From Prorocentrum cordatum (taxonomy: Eukaryota > Sar > Dinophyceae > Prorocentrales > Prorocentraceae), in contig CAUYUJ010001303.1 in assembly GCA_963575745.1 (NCBI GenBank), forward strand, positions 319,399-383,398: a stretch of 64,000 bases of DNA, given 5' to 3'. Below the pieces are notes generated by a model, which ran no database searches, had not been told where the DNA came from, and worked only from the letters and a program-made list of their open reading frames with translations. The position numbers and the translations under genes are program-made. The first letter of the stretch is position 1, and each line of letters begins with the position of its first letter. Below are positions 21,203 to 29,850 of the stretch, one piece after another.

Positions 21203-21376
21203 TGTCCTCTTCTTCCTCTCTTGCCCTTCCCTCCTTTGTGACAGACAGGAACACCGCAGCCATTATGGCTATGGGGCACCCGCGCGCCGAGGAGCGTCCC
21301 GCGCCCATTTGCCCTTAAGGGTTGGTGAACAGTGTTTTCTCTTTGCTCACAGTTGTTCCGTTACCCCGATGCCTGC
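21203..21376 (+). repeat. 3' LTR of the copia element
   Basis: 174 bp starting TGTCCTCTTCTTCC and ending GATGCCTGC, aligned along its length with 11947-12147. It includes TTGTGACAGACAGGAACACC and GAGCGTCCCGCGCCC. The two LTRs differ at many positions, so the insertion is old. Confidence 0.75.
21253..21274 (+). other. Spliced-leader-like sequence inside the 3' LTR
   Basis: ACCGCAGCCATTATGGCT agrees with the A-form spliced leader at 16 of its first 18 bases. It is at the same LTR position as the copy at 11997. Confidence 0.45.
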
Positions 21377-22052
21377 ACACACACATTATCTCTCTCCCTC
21401 TCTCTCTTCTCCAATTGTCTCACTTTTTTGGTTGTTCTCCTCTCTCTCTCTCTCTCCATCTCTCTCTCTCTATATATCTATATGTATGTGTGTGTATCCT
21501 TCCTCTCGCTGCGCAGGAGCTGAGGGCGGCGCAGGCGCTGAGGGCCCTCGAGGTGCAGCGCGAGGCCGAGAGGCCGTCGGCGGACGGGCACGGGCAACGT
21601 TAGGGGGGGTGGATCAGCGTCACGGAGGGGAGGGGAGCTCAGGACGCACACGTGATTCAAGAACGAGGGGGAGGAGGAAAACGAGGAGGAGGAGGAGGAG
21701 GAGGAGGAGGAAGAGGAGGAGGAGGAGGAGGAGGAGGAGGAGGGGGAGGAGGACGAGGACGAGGGAGGAGGAGGGGAGGAGGAGGAGGAGGAGGAGGAGG
21801 AGAGGAGGAGGAGGAGGGGGAGAGGAGGAGGAGGAGGAGGAGGAGGAGGGGAGGAGGAAGAGGGAAGGAGGAGGAGGAGGAGGAGGAGGAAGAGGGGAAG
21901 GAGGAGGGGCGAGGAGGAGGAGGAGGAGGAGGAGGAGGAGGGGGAAGGGGATGGGGGAGGGGGAGGAAAATGAAGAGGGGGAGGGGGAGGAGGAGGGGAA
22001 GGAGGAGGGGAAGGAGGAGGCGGTGGAGGAGGAGGAGGAGGAGGAGGAGGAG
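21377..22052. repeat. CT microsatellites then a ~440-bp GGA array
   Basis: CT-rich sequence with a TATATATC stretch lies at 21388-21480. A long GGA/GAG array with GGGGA and GGAAGA interruptions covers 21610-22052. The poly-Gly/Glu/Arg frame running into the LINE fragment downstream is an artefact up to about 22053. Confidence 0.9.
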
Positions 22053-22761
22053 GAGGCGCGCGCTCATGCGTGCCCGTCTCACGTATCTAGCGCGCATGCT
22101 GCGGGCGCAGCCGCCTGCCTTGCTCGCTCTCCTCCGGCAGCGTCCTCGCGGGAGCCGGTCGAGATGGCTTCGCTGGATCAGTGACGACATGCGGCGCCTG
22201 CGGTGTCTCGTTGCCCGTTGTTGCCTTCTGCCTGATCTGGACTTGGACCCAGCAGCATGGACCCAGTTCATCCTCTCAGACAAGCTGAGATGGAAACAGT
22301 GTGTGGCGCTTGTGCATTTTACTGATTCGCTGTGCGACGGTCGGGCCGCTAGCCCAAACGATGCCGTTGCGACTCGGGAGTTTCGATGCGATGTTTGCGG
22401 AGTAGCTTTCCGCACCCATAAGCAGCTCGCACAACACCGCCGGATCAAGCACGGCGAGGAATGTCCTCAGAGATTTTACGCTGCGGCGAGCAGCGCCTGC
22501 CCAGTCTGCCAGACTGTCTTTGGAACTCGTCTTGCCTTGCTCAGCCACCTCTGCGACTCCCGCAGGCACCGGTGCTGGAAGGAGATGTGCCGGCATCCCG
22601 GCCGGTTCGTACAGATTCCGGCCGAGGAGGTTGCAGCTCTTGACGCTCTGGACAACGAAGCTCGAAAACGAGCGCGTCGTCAAGGGCACTCGCACGCGCC
22701 GGCCACAGGAGGAGGCTGTGTGCGAGCTGATGGAACACCTGTTGGCCGGCCGATGATATGA
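22053..22761 (+). pseudogene. LINE retrotransposon C-terminal fragment with two C2H2 fingers
   Basis: The last ~236 codons of a frame ending at TGA 22759 read as real protein. A helical region (LRWKQCVALVHFTD) precedes a first finger FRCDVCGVAFRTHKQLAQHR (about 22381-22440). The second finger is SACPVCQTVFGTRLALLSHL (about 22494-22553), with a further His/Cys cluster. Tandem C2H2-like fingers of this kind are placed after the RT in LINE polyproteins of dinoflagellates and probably bind nucleic acid. No RT domain is upstream. The reading frame is intact, so this fragment is younger or better preserved than the other LINE pieces. The GGA array borders its 5' end. Confidence 0.75.
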
Positions 22762-22848
22762 GCTGTCTGCCGGTCGGTGGGCTACGCTTTTTGTTTTTTG
22801 TTTTTCGTTTGCGACGGTTCGCGCAACCCTTGGGAGCAAAAGTGCAGT

Positions 22849-23010
22849 CAACCCGCACAGTAAGCATGGGCAACTTTCTCCCAAGGGTGCCCTTGCATCC
22901 TTGCCTCCTCGGCCCATCCTTGACCACCTTCGTTGGCCGCGCCCCGCTCGACAAGCTTCGAAGTGGTCATCGAGGGCCCTCGCATCCTCATCGCGCAGAT
23001 TTCTGACACG
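22849..23010 (+). repeat. SINE-like dispersed repeat (CCAAGGGT...CTTGCAT), copy 2 of 4
   Basis: Shares with 8682-8838 the blocks GGCAACTTTCTCCCAAGGGT, CCTTGCATCCTTGCC, TCCTCGGCCCATCCTTGA and GCGCCCCGCTCGACAAG. It begins about 90 bp after the LINE fragment stop, so it could also be LINE 3' sequence that moves on its own. Confidence 0.7.
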
Positions 23011-23318
23011 GGCCGGCTGCGCGGCCTGCAAGGAGGCTGGAGGGTTGCCGTTGTCGGCCCTGGGATCGTTGGCTTCATGGTCTCCCAGCAGGGGGCTCCT
23101 GCATAGGGGTTCCCGCGTGGGTCTCCTTGTATGATCAACGTATACTTCTAATGTATCGTGTGGCAGAACATTGCCCCGATGCCTGCCAGCAGAGGACAAA
23201 AACATGGACAACGACTTCTGAGAGCAAGCGTGTCGTTTTTTTTGGCGCTCCGGCGCCTCCGCCGAGCTTTTTGGAGGGCCGTCCTCCGGGACGATTGCGG
23301 GCATCTCTCTCTCTCTCT

Positions 23319-23349
<31 letters not shown>

Positions 23350-23482
23350 CCGGGAGGGGGGGCCGTGGCCGGCCACGGGGTCTCCCGCGCGGACTTTCCC
23401 GAGCGGCCTCCCGTGTGGTCCCCCGTGTGGTCTCGTGGTCTCCCGCGCGTCCTCCCCGTCGCCCTCCCGTGTTGTCTCGAGT
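23011..23482. other. Unassigned, with a CT microsatellite at 23304-23350
   Basis: A TTTGGCGCTCCGGCGCCTCC block at 23243 resembles one end of the GCGCTCCGCGC foldback family. A (CT)n run and a duplicated CCCGTGTGGTC follow. No gene was seen. Confidence 0.45.
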
Positions 23483-23642
23483 TATGATGTTCAACCAATT
23501 TAGCCTTGATCACCAGAAAGAATTTCGAGCACCAGAAAAGTATCAAAAAACCCAAGGAATTCCACGTGTCGGACCCTGGGAGACACTCGTCCGCCACTGA
23601 TTCGACACTCTTTCGACACTCTTCTGGGTGCTCGAAATTATC
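23483..23642 (+). repeat. Dispersed ~150-bp repeat (CCAGAAAGAATT), copy 2 of 2
   Basis: Same blocks as 10540-10690: TTTAGCCTTGATCACCAGAAA, TTCGAGCACC, TTTCGACACTCTTCTGGG and GTGCTCGAAATTATC. Confidence 0.75.
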
Positions 23643-23739
23643 CGTAAGGGCTTCGCCCCGTGCCGCCGGCCCCCTGTCTCGGATAATGGGAGATGCAAAG
23701 GCTAAATCATGAGGTCTGGGCGCCGCCGTGAAGCAGTGT

Positions 23740-24960
23740 CGGGACCTGTTTGTTTTTCGACCCTGACCCCGCCGATCTGCGTGAGGGTGCCACCGAATTT
23801 CAGGAATGTTGCGAATGCTATTGTTTTTATCGACCCTGCACTGCGGATCTGCGTGAAGGGTGCCACCGAATTTCAGACATGTGGCAAATCCCATGTGTTC
23901 TCGAACGCTGGCCCCGCTGATTTGCGTGAGGGGTGCCACCGAATTTGAGAAATGTGACACATCCCCTATTTTTTTGGACCCTGGCCCCGCCGATCTACGT
24001 CAGGGGTGCCACCGAATCTCAGAAATGTGACACATCCCCTGTGTTTTTGGACCCTGGCCCCGCCGATCTGCGTTAGGGGTGTCACCGAATCTCAGAATTG
24101 TAGCACGTCCCTTGTGTTTATGGACCCTGACCCCGCCGATTTGCGTGAGGGGCGCCACCGGATTTCAAAAATGTGACACAGACCTTGTGTTTTTGGACCC
24201 TGACCCTGTCGATCTGCGTGAGGGGCGCCACCGAATTGCAGGAATGTGGCAAATCTTATGCGTTTTTTGACCCTGACCCCGCCGATTTGCGTGAGAGGTG
24301 ATACCAGATTTTAGAACTGTGGCAAATCTTATATGGTTTTGGACCCTGATCCTGTCGATCTGCATGAGGGTGCCACCGAATTTCAAAATGTTGCAAGTCC
24401 TTTCTGTTTTTGGACCCTGACCCTGCCGATCTGCGTGAGGGGCGCCACCGGATTTCAAACATGTGACACAGCCCTTGTGCTTTTGGAACCTGACCCTGCC
24501 GATCTGCGTGAGGGGTGCCACCGAATTGCAGGAATGTGGCAAATCTTACGCGTTTTTTGACCCTGACCCCGCCGATTTGCGTGAGAGGTGATACCGGATT
24601 TTAGAAATGTGGCAAATCATATGTGGTTTTGGACCTTGATCCCGCCGATTTGCATGAGGGTGCCACCGAATTTCAAAATGTTGCAAGTCCTTTTTGTTTT
24701 TGTACCCTGACCCTGCCGATCTGCGTGAGGGGTGCCACCGAATTTGAGGAATATGGCACATCCCTTGTGTTTTTGGAACCCTGACCCCGCCGATCTGCGT
24801 CAGGGGTGCCACCGAATTTCAGAAATGTGGCAAATCCCATATATTTGTTGACCCTCAACCCATCGATTTGCGTAGGGGTGTTACTGAAGTTCAAACATGT
24901 GGCAAATCCCATGTGTTTTTGGACCCTGACCCTGTGGATCTGCGTGGGGGGTGTCAATTT
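23740..24960 (+). repeat. Satellite array, 17 units of ~73 bp with a four-unit higher-order repeat
   Basis: Each unit runs GGACCCTGACCCCGCCGAT, CTGCGTGAGGGGTGCCACCG, AATTTCAGAAATGTGGCA and an AATCCTTGTGTTTTT-like tail. Unit starts fall near 23758, 23830, 23903, 23977, 24050, 24122, 24195, 24267, 24340, 24412, 24485, 24557, 24630, 24703, 24776, 24850 and 24921. Units at 24195-24484 match those at 24485-24775 unit by unit with an offset of 291 bp, including the variant GTGATACC in the third unit. This is a higher-order repeat. Unit length is not a multiple of three, so it is non-coding. Confidence 0.9.
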
Positions 24961-25315
24961 CCCCCCCCAGAAATTCTTGGAACCCTCCCAGGGCGTCGTA
25001 GGTCTGCTGGTTTGGGCTCCCCCCCCTCGTGCGTTCATCAACAAGGAACAGTATGCAGCAAGAACCAAAACTGCAACTGGAAACTGGAAGCTGCAACTGG
25101 CACAGTGAGCAGCACATTCCCGGCCTACAGCGTGGTGGCCCCGCAAGGGGTCTGGCGGATTTTTGGGGTGTGTCCTGAAGTACGATGGGGGCAACATAAG
25201 TCTCGTGGTCTTCCCCCCCTTCCCCCCCCCGCGCGACCGCCCTCGTCTTCGTTCCTGCCTCTTCCTCGGAGGCAGCTCCTGGGAGGTCAGCTTCTCATTT
25301 GGCCCTGGACCGAAC
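24961..25315. other. Unassigned flank of the satellite
   Basis: C-rich stretch, then mixed sequence. An AAGTACGATGGGGGCAAC block at 25180 resembles AAGTACGACGGGAGCAAG at 10709. No gene was seen. Confidence 0.4.
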
Positions 25316-25473
25316 TCCGGCTCAGAATCCCGCTGAATGCGGCTCAGTCCCGCCGAGTCCCGCTTCATCCAGCTTAATCTTGCTTAATCCGAGGCCCGTT
25401 CCGGCGTAACAGCCCCCCAAAGGGGTTTGGTCCTCCCTAGTTCCTCCGACGGTACCCTCCCAGTAGTTGCCTC
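25316..25473 (+). repeat. TTAATCCCGCT dispersed repeat, copy 1 of 2
   Basis: An internal decamer-like array (CCCGCTGAAT, CCCGCCGAGT, CAGCTTAATC) is followed by AATCCGAGGCCC, GTAACAGCCCCCCA and CTCCCAGTAGTTGCCTC. All recur in order at 35140-35298. Confidence 0.75.
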
Positions 25474-25855
25474 TTTTTTTTGTTTCACTACTCAGATAAC
25501 CTTCTTGGGGCAATAGCTGTGCAACGGCACAATGAAACTGTCACGGAATACCTTTTGGCGGTGGTGACCATGTCGAAAAGTCAGGAGAACAGTTAAATGC
25601 CTGAAGTGATCCAGACAGTGCTCGTGTCTCCAGACGAGGAAGGAGGACGGAGGGAAACTATAATGATAATGATAATGAGGTAAAGAAGATGGCACAGGAA
25701 GGCGAATATTGGTGTGTGCTCAGGGATGTTCAATTTAAACAATAAGCCGCTGCGCTTGCAACGTGAGAAATGATAATAATGTGAAGTTGTGCGAGCCACA
25801 CAATTCGCTTTTCGGTAGCCCCGATTCGCCTCACGCTGGAGCGGCCTGCCTCTGC
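25474..25855. other. AT-richer unassigned island
   Basis: This 380-bp stretch is visibly richer in A and T than its surroundings, with ATAATGATAATGATAATG at about 25661. No gene or RNA was recognised. Confidence 0.45.
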
Positions 25856-26050
25856 AGACATGCGACGTCTTGACTTTTTCAGTACGGCGTCCCTGGAAGT
25901 CCAGACCCTTTCCCCGTGGCGGCTTTTCGTCCCGAGTTGTTCTTTAACGGTCCCGAGGCCCGGCGAGGGCCCCCCGAGGCCGAAACTAGCCAAGACACTC
26001 CCGTCTTGATTTTTTCAGTGCGCGATCATGTCTGGGTCTGCGTCGCGGCC
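25856..26050 (+). repeat. ~195-bp dispersed repeat (GGTCCCGAGGCC), copy 1 of 2
   Basis: Aligned with 58464-58660: CATGCGACG, GTCCCTGGAAGTCC, GAGTTGTTCTTTAACGG, TCCCGAGGCC, GAGGCCGAAA and CGCGATCATG. Both copies translate in one plus frame to similar peptides (F-PELF--GPEA-RG-PEAE). Differences are spread over all codon positions, so current coding is not supported. It may be a fragment of an older element. Confidence 0.65.
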
Positions 26051-26199
26051 GACGGAACAAACAAGCAGTCTATCGTGTTCGCCTCCCGTGTGGTGGTCGC
26101 TCCCGCACGCTTTCACGCAGCAAGCGCCCTCCCTCATGCCCTCCCCGTATGCCGGCGGCCGGCCTGGCGCAAAGGAAGGGCGGGAGGGAGCGGGCCCTC

Positions 26200-26692
26200 T
26201 CAGGAGGAGGAGGAGGAGGAGGAGGAGGAGGAGGAGGAAGACGAGGAGGGGGAGGAGGAGGAGGAGGAGGAGGAGGAGGAGGAGGAGGAGGAGGAGGAGG
26301 AGGAGGCGGAGGAGGCGGTGGAGGAGGAAGGAGGAGGAGGAGGAGGAGGAGGAGGAAGGAGGAGAGGAGGAGGAGGAGGAGGAGGAGGAGGAGAGGAGGG
26401 AGGAGGAGGAGGAGGAGGAGGAGGAGGAGGAGGAGGAGGAGGAGGAGGAGGAGGAGGAGGAGGAGGAGGAGGAGGAGGAGGAGGAGGAGGAGGAGGAGGA
26501 GGAGGAGGAGGGGGAGGAGGAGGAGGCGGCGGAGGAGGCGGTGGAAGAGGAAGAGGAGGAGGAGGAGGAGGAGGAGGAGGAGGAGAAAAGGAGCATGAGG
26601 AGGAGGAGGAGGAGGAGGAGGAGGAGCAGGAGGGAGGAGGAGGAGGAGAAGGAGAAGGAGGAGGTGGCGGCGGCGGCGGCGGCGGGAGGGGG
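26200..26692. repeat. ~490-bp GGA array
   Basis: Almost pure (GGA)n with a few GAC, GCG, AAG and CAT interruptions, ending in (GGC)n. It is one of the longest arrays in the window. All large frames over it (poly-Gly, -Glu, -Arg; poly-Ser, -Leu, -Pro in reverse) are artefacts. Confidence 0.95.
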
Positions 26693-26740
26693 CGGACCTT
26701 CTCAGGAGGCTCCCCTCCGATGAGGGCTTCTCCTTCTCTC

Positions 26741-26974
26741 TGGGCCTCCCTCCTAGACAGGGTCCGAGCAGCTGGAGTCGGAGGATCGCGCCGCACCGCC
26801 GATGCATCGCCGATACGGCTCGATTTCGAGCCCGATTTTCTTCGCGCTGGCGTCGCCGATGCACCGCCGACGTCGCCGATGCACCGCCGATGCATCGCCG
26901 ATGCATCGCCGATGCATCGGCGATGCGGGACGATTCTCTGACCCCATGTACTCGGACCCCATCTAGGAGGCCTC
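26741..26974. mobile_element. GATGCAT palindromic element, copy 1 (best copy)
   Basis: About 234 bp. The left end is GGGCCTCCC...GGTCCGAGCAGCTGG, then GTCGGAGGATCGCGCCGCA. The core is built of CGCCGATGCATCGCCGATGC units. The right end is TCTGACCCCATGTACTCGG and CCCCATCTAGGAGGCCTC. The ends are inverted repeats of each other (GAGGCCTCC...GATGGGGTC against GACCCCATC...GGAGGCCTC), and the core ATCGCCGATGCATCGGCGAT is a perfect palindrome. Seven well-formed copies and several fragments occur in this window. It has no coding capacity and a MITE-like or foldback structure. Confidence 0.8.
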
Positions 26975-27119
26975 TATTCTCGCTTCCACCCCTCGGCACG
27001 CCGCCGACCTGAGGGTCGAGCTCTCTCGTTGTCTGTTCATGGGGGCCCTGGGCGGAGACATCGCCACCAGCCCTTCTGCAGGTGCGGCCCGCACTTGGAC
27101 CTCCCTTCTGCTCCTCCAC

Positions 27120-27285
27120 TTCCCTCCCGTTCCTCCGCCCCCTCCGCGCTCTTCTCGCTTCCCCCCCTCCTCCTCTTCCTCCGCCTCCTCCTGCTCCTCC
27201 TCCCTCCTCCTCCTCTCTCCTCCTCCTCCCCTCCTCCTCCTCCTCCTCCTCCCACTCCTCCTCCTCCTCCTCCTCCTCCTCCTCC

Positions 27286-27316
<31 letters not shown>

Positions 27317-27350
27317 CATCCTCATCCTCATCCTCATCCTCCCCCTCCTC
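27120..27350. repeat. CTC array followed by (CAT)n and (CTCATC)n
   Basis: (CTC)n at 27164-27285, (CAT)n at 27286-27312 and CTCATC repeats to about 27345. Confidence 0.9.
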
Positions 27351-27574
27351 CTCTTTCCGCTCCTGTCGCTCCCCCCCCCCCGCTCGCCCACGAGTGGGTC
27401 CGGAACAGCGGCGCTGCTCGCGCGACCCTTCGGCGGTGCCGCTCCCCGGGGTGTGCCCGCCGTCCCCCCTTTCGGCAGAGGCGCCGCGGCGCGGAGCAGA
27501 GGGCCCAGGACAGCCCCGGTGGGGAGGGAGAGAGGCTGGCCCAGCGGGGGCGGCCAAGAGGGGGTGAGGAGCAG

Positions 27575-27576
27575 GA

Positions 27577-27672
<96 letters not shown>

Positions 27673-27750
27673 TGTGTCTGTGTCTGTGTCTGTGTCTGTG
27701 TCTGTGTCTGTGTCTGTGTCTGTGTCTGTGTGTGTGTCTGTGCGTGTCTA
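27575..27750. repeat. Compound microsatellite: TGCG, TG, TGTGTC
   Basis: About 16 TGCG units (27578-27640) pass directly into (TG)n (27641-27668) and then about 11 units of TGTGTC (27669-27740). The order suggests stepwise mutation of one founder repeat (TGCG to TGTG to TGTGTC). Confidence 0.95.
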
Positions 27751-27969
27751 GCCTCTTAGAGGGGGTCCGAGCAGCTGGGATCGGAGGCACTCGCCGCATC
27801 GTCGATGCATCGGCGACGCGTCTCGATGTGGAGCTCGATTGTTTTCCACGCTGATGGTCCCAATGCCTCGACGATGCATCGCCAATACATCGCCGATGCA
27901 TCGCCGATGTATCGGCGATGCGGCGCGATCCTCCAACCTCATCTACTCCGACCCCACCTGGGAGGCCTC
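27751..27969. mobile_element. GATGCAT palindromic element, copy 2
   Basis: Same end and core structure as copy 1: GGGGTCCGAGCAGCTGGG at the left, CATCGCCGATGCATCGCC in the core, CGGCGATGCGGCGCGATCC and GGGAGGCCTC at the right. It abuts the compound microsatellite. Confidence 0.8.
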
Positions 27970-28013
27970 TGCAAGAGGGGGAGATGACGCGTGTGTGTGT
28001 GTGTGTGTGTGCG

Positions 28014-28158
28014 TGTGGATATCCTGGCGGGCGCCATGATATCTCGTCTGATTTCATGGCGCCTCTTCTTGTTCCAGTGCATCCCCCCCCTGAGCCGCGC
28101 GCATGCCGCCAGCCATGATTTTCGCCCCCCTCTTGGACGCCCTCCTCCCGGACGCCCC
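28014..28158 (+). repeat. GGATATCATGGCGG dispersed repeat, copy 1 of 4
   Basis: Shares GGATATC(C/A)TGGCGG, GATTTCATGGCGCCTCTTC, GCCGCGC(G/A)CATGCCGCC and CATGATTT with 31556-31752, 58916-59115 and 61786-61985. A (TG)n run lies immediately upstream. Confidence 0.8.
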
Positions 28159-28177
28159 AGAGCCCAGATCCGTGGCA

Positions 28178-28268
28178 ACGTTGCAGTCGACACTGGCAGG
28201 AAGGAGGAACGGCTTTCCAGGGTTGCCCTTGCATCATTCCCCTTCTGTCTGTCCTTAACTACTTTCGA
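28178..28268 (+). repeat. SINE-like dispersed repeat, copy 3 of 4 (5' part)
   Basis: GTTGCAGTCGACACTGGCAG, GCTTTCCAGGGTTGCCCTTG, CATCATTCC and CTGTCCTTAACTACTTTCG align with the 5' part of 22849-23010. It ends at the TG array. Confidence 0.6.
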
Positions 28269-28530
28269 TGTGTGTCTGTGTGTGCGCCTGTGTGTGTGTT
28301 TGTGTGTGTGCGCGCGCGTGTGTGTGTGTGTGGGTGGGTGTGAGGGTGTGCGCGTGTGTGTGTGTGTGTGTGTGTTGTGTGCGTGTTGTTGGTTTGTGTG
28401 TGCGTGTCTGTGTGTGTGTCTGCGTGTGCGCTGTCTGCGCTGTGTGTATGTGCGTGTGTGTTGTGTGCGTGTTGTTTGTGTGTTGTGTGTGTTGTGTGTG
28501 TGAGTGAGATTGTGTGTGTGTGTGTCAAGG
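28269..28530. repeat. TG-rich microsatellite
   Basis: (TG)n with TGCG, TGTC and TTG interruptions over about 260 bp. It gives artefactual Cys/Val frames on the plus strand and Thr/His frames on the minus strand. Confidence 0.95.
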
Positions 28531-28789
28531 TCGGGGTGACGAGGGGGGCAGGAGGGGGACGGCGGGGCAACGTGTGCGTAAGTAGGGGAGCACGGGGCGA
28601 GAGGGGTCGGGGAATGTACGTGGCTTGGGGGGGGGGTGCGATGGAGGAGGGGAGGCTCGGCATCGCTCGGACGTGTGCCTCTTCTCTCGGCGAGGACCGT
28701 CGGGGAGCCCTCTGGGTGGCCTCTACTGTAAGCTGACCACCAGGGCATCAGTGAAGACGATAAGCATGTGCGACGCATCTGGAGGGGGC

Positions 28790-29850
28790 CTGCGTCGCAG
28801 CGAGGATGACCGGCGGCATATGGGGGCGCGCTCGGCGCTGTGCCCCGCTCGTGGACGACGGCCTCGACGACATCTTCGCCATGCTGGACGAGTACATCCG
28901 CAAGCTGCTCTCGATGAGCGTGGTCATGGACGGGCACCTTTGTTGCCTCGGCGGCTTCGTGCGCGTCGCATTTACCAGGAGCTCGCGGAGGAGACGGGCG
29001 GCGCGACGGACGCGAAGCACATAGATGAGTTTGTTGCGGGGCTGCCCATCATGGGACGCGTGCCGCGGTCCGGGCGATGGGCTCCCTAGGAGTGGACCGC
29101 CGAACCCGACTTGAGCGAAAAGGGCTTACGAGATAGGGCCTGGGAGATTCAGGACAGCATCATCTAGGGGGCCACATGCGAACCCTACCCCTACCCCCCA
29201 CAATTTCTGAGGGGGAGGGTGGGGTTCACTTCGCTCGGGAGCTCCCAAACGAAATGAACCCCACCCTCCCCTCAAAATTCCTGGGGGCCAGGGGTAGGGT
29301 TCGCATGTGGCCCCCTATTCAAGCCGCCTCGCGGCCAGAAAGGAGGTCGTGCCGGACCTGGGGAAGGACACGATCCGTGATTGCGGCTTGGGCCACTGCG
29401 TCGGTCCTCTCCGCTCCTGCCAAGAGGGGTCGGAGTGCGCGTGGGCGCATCGGTGGGTGCCAATGGAGCGCTTCGGGGTCGAGCAGCGCAGTGGCATCCG
29501 AGGCGTGGACCACGTGGCGGCAAGCTCCAGTTCCGAGTTGACTTCGGCGTCTGCTGCAGCGGAGCAGTTTCACCTGCCGCCCACGGGCGCGGACATTAGC
29601 GTGGTCTGGTGCTGGTCGCCTCTCTGGGGACCGGCCGAGTCGCTGGACCCCAGACGATTGCTTTTGGAACAATCGACCGGATCGATCTTCCGCCGCAGTT
29701 TTGTTATTGGCTTTGTTTTCCAGGAAGCCCTTGATAAGAAGAGGGTCTTGCCTTTCGTGGGTCCGAGTCGGTGCAGGGCGCCCTGGACAAAGTGTGCGCA
29801 GAGGCTCTCATGGGCGTCTACATCGATGGTGCGCCCGTCGGCGCGAACCC
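28790..29850 (+). pseudogene. Retroelement polyprotein/RT fragment, split by a foldback element
   Basis: The plus-strand frame up to 29086 reads IYQELAEETGGATDAKHIDE and PIMGRVPRSGRW. A TAG follows at 29087-29089, then DLSEKGLRDRAWEIQDSII up to the foldback at 29165. After the foldback the frame resumes with SSRLAARKEVVPDLGKD, GPLRSCQEG and WVPMERFGVEQRSGIRGVDH. The RFGV-Q----R-(I/V)D segment is typical of RTs of dinoflagellate retroelements (start of the RT fingers), and the upstream segments have the expected order. The catalytic Asp motifs are missing, and after about 29600 the reading becomes uncertain, so it is a fragment. Which retroelement class it belongs to cannot be fixed by reading. 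Confidence 0.6.
29165..29317. mobile_element. TA-flanked foldback (MITE-like) element
   Basis: About 149 bp (29167-29315) bounded by TA on each side. The arms are about 65 bp: GGGGGCCACATGCGAACCCT at the left and AGGGTTCGCATGTGGCCCCC at the right, exact complements. They continue inward to GGGTGGGGTTCA(C/T)TTCG and its complement around a 16-bp loop near CTCGGGAGCTCCC. TA duplication is characteristic of Tc1/mariner-type MITEs. Removing the element plus one TA restores the reading frame of the surrounding RT pseudogene, so the insertion boundary is defined to the base. Confidence 0.85.

Larger units (their letters stand above)
11947..21376 (+). mobile_element. Decayed Ty1/copia-type LTR retrotransposon
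   Basis: The domain order gag, protease, integrase, reverse transcriptase, RNase H is that of Ty1/copia elements (integrase before RT). Two direct repeats at 11947-12147 and 21203-21376 bound the coding part and are read as LTRs. The element is about 9.4 kb. Much of the coding sequence lies in plus-strand frame 2 but is broken by several frameshifts and stops, and two expected catalytic Asp codons are altered. It therefore looks non-autonomous. No clear target-site duplication was seen, because both flanks are CT-rich. Confidence 0.85.

Noticed and set aside
23740-24960. Possible CRISPR array
   Set aside because: The units are contiguous ~73-bp repeats that vary along their whole length, with no constant repeat separated by unique spacers, and the genome is eukaryotic.
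26149-26941. Long glycine-, glutamate- or arginine-rich proteins from the GGA arrays (also at 21652, 42725, 49018, 60102)
   Set aside because: All three frames and their complements are open because the repeat has no stop codons; no unique flanking coding sequence or domain supports translation.
26753-26962. Small proteins rich in MHRRCIGDA-type repeats (also at 35581, 53190, 56245, 63387)
   Set aside because: They are translations of the GATGCAT palindromic core and recur in different frames and strands, as expected from a DNA repeat.
29110-29131. Minus-strand spliced-leader-like sequence (CTTGAGCGAAAAGGGCT)
   Set aside because: It needs an insertion to align, and it lies inside a plus-strand stretch that reads as retroelement protein (LSEKGLRD), which explains the bases without a leader.
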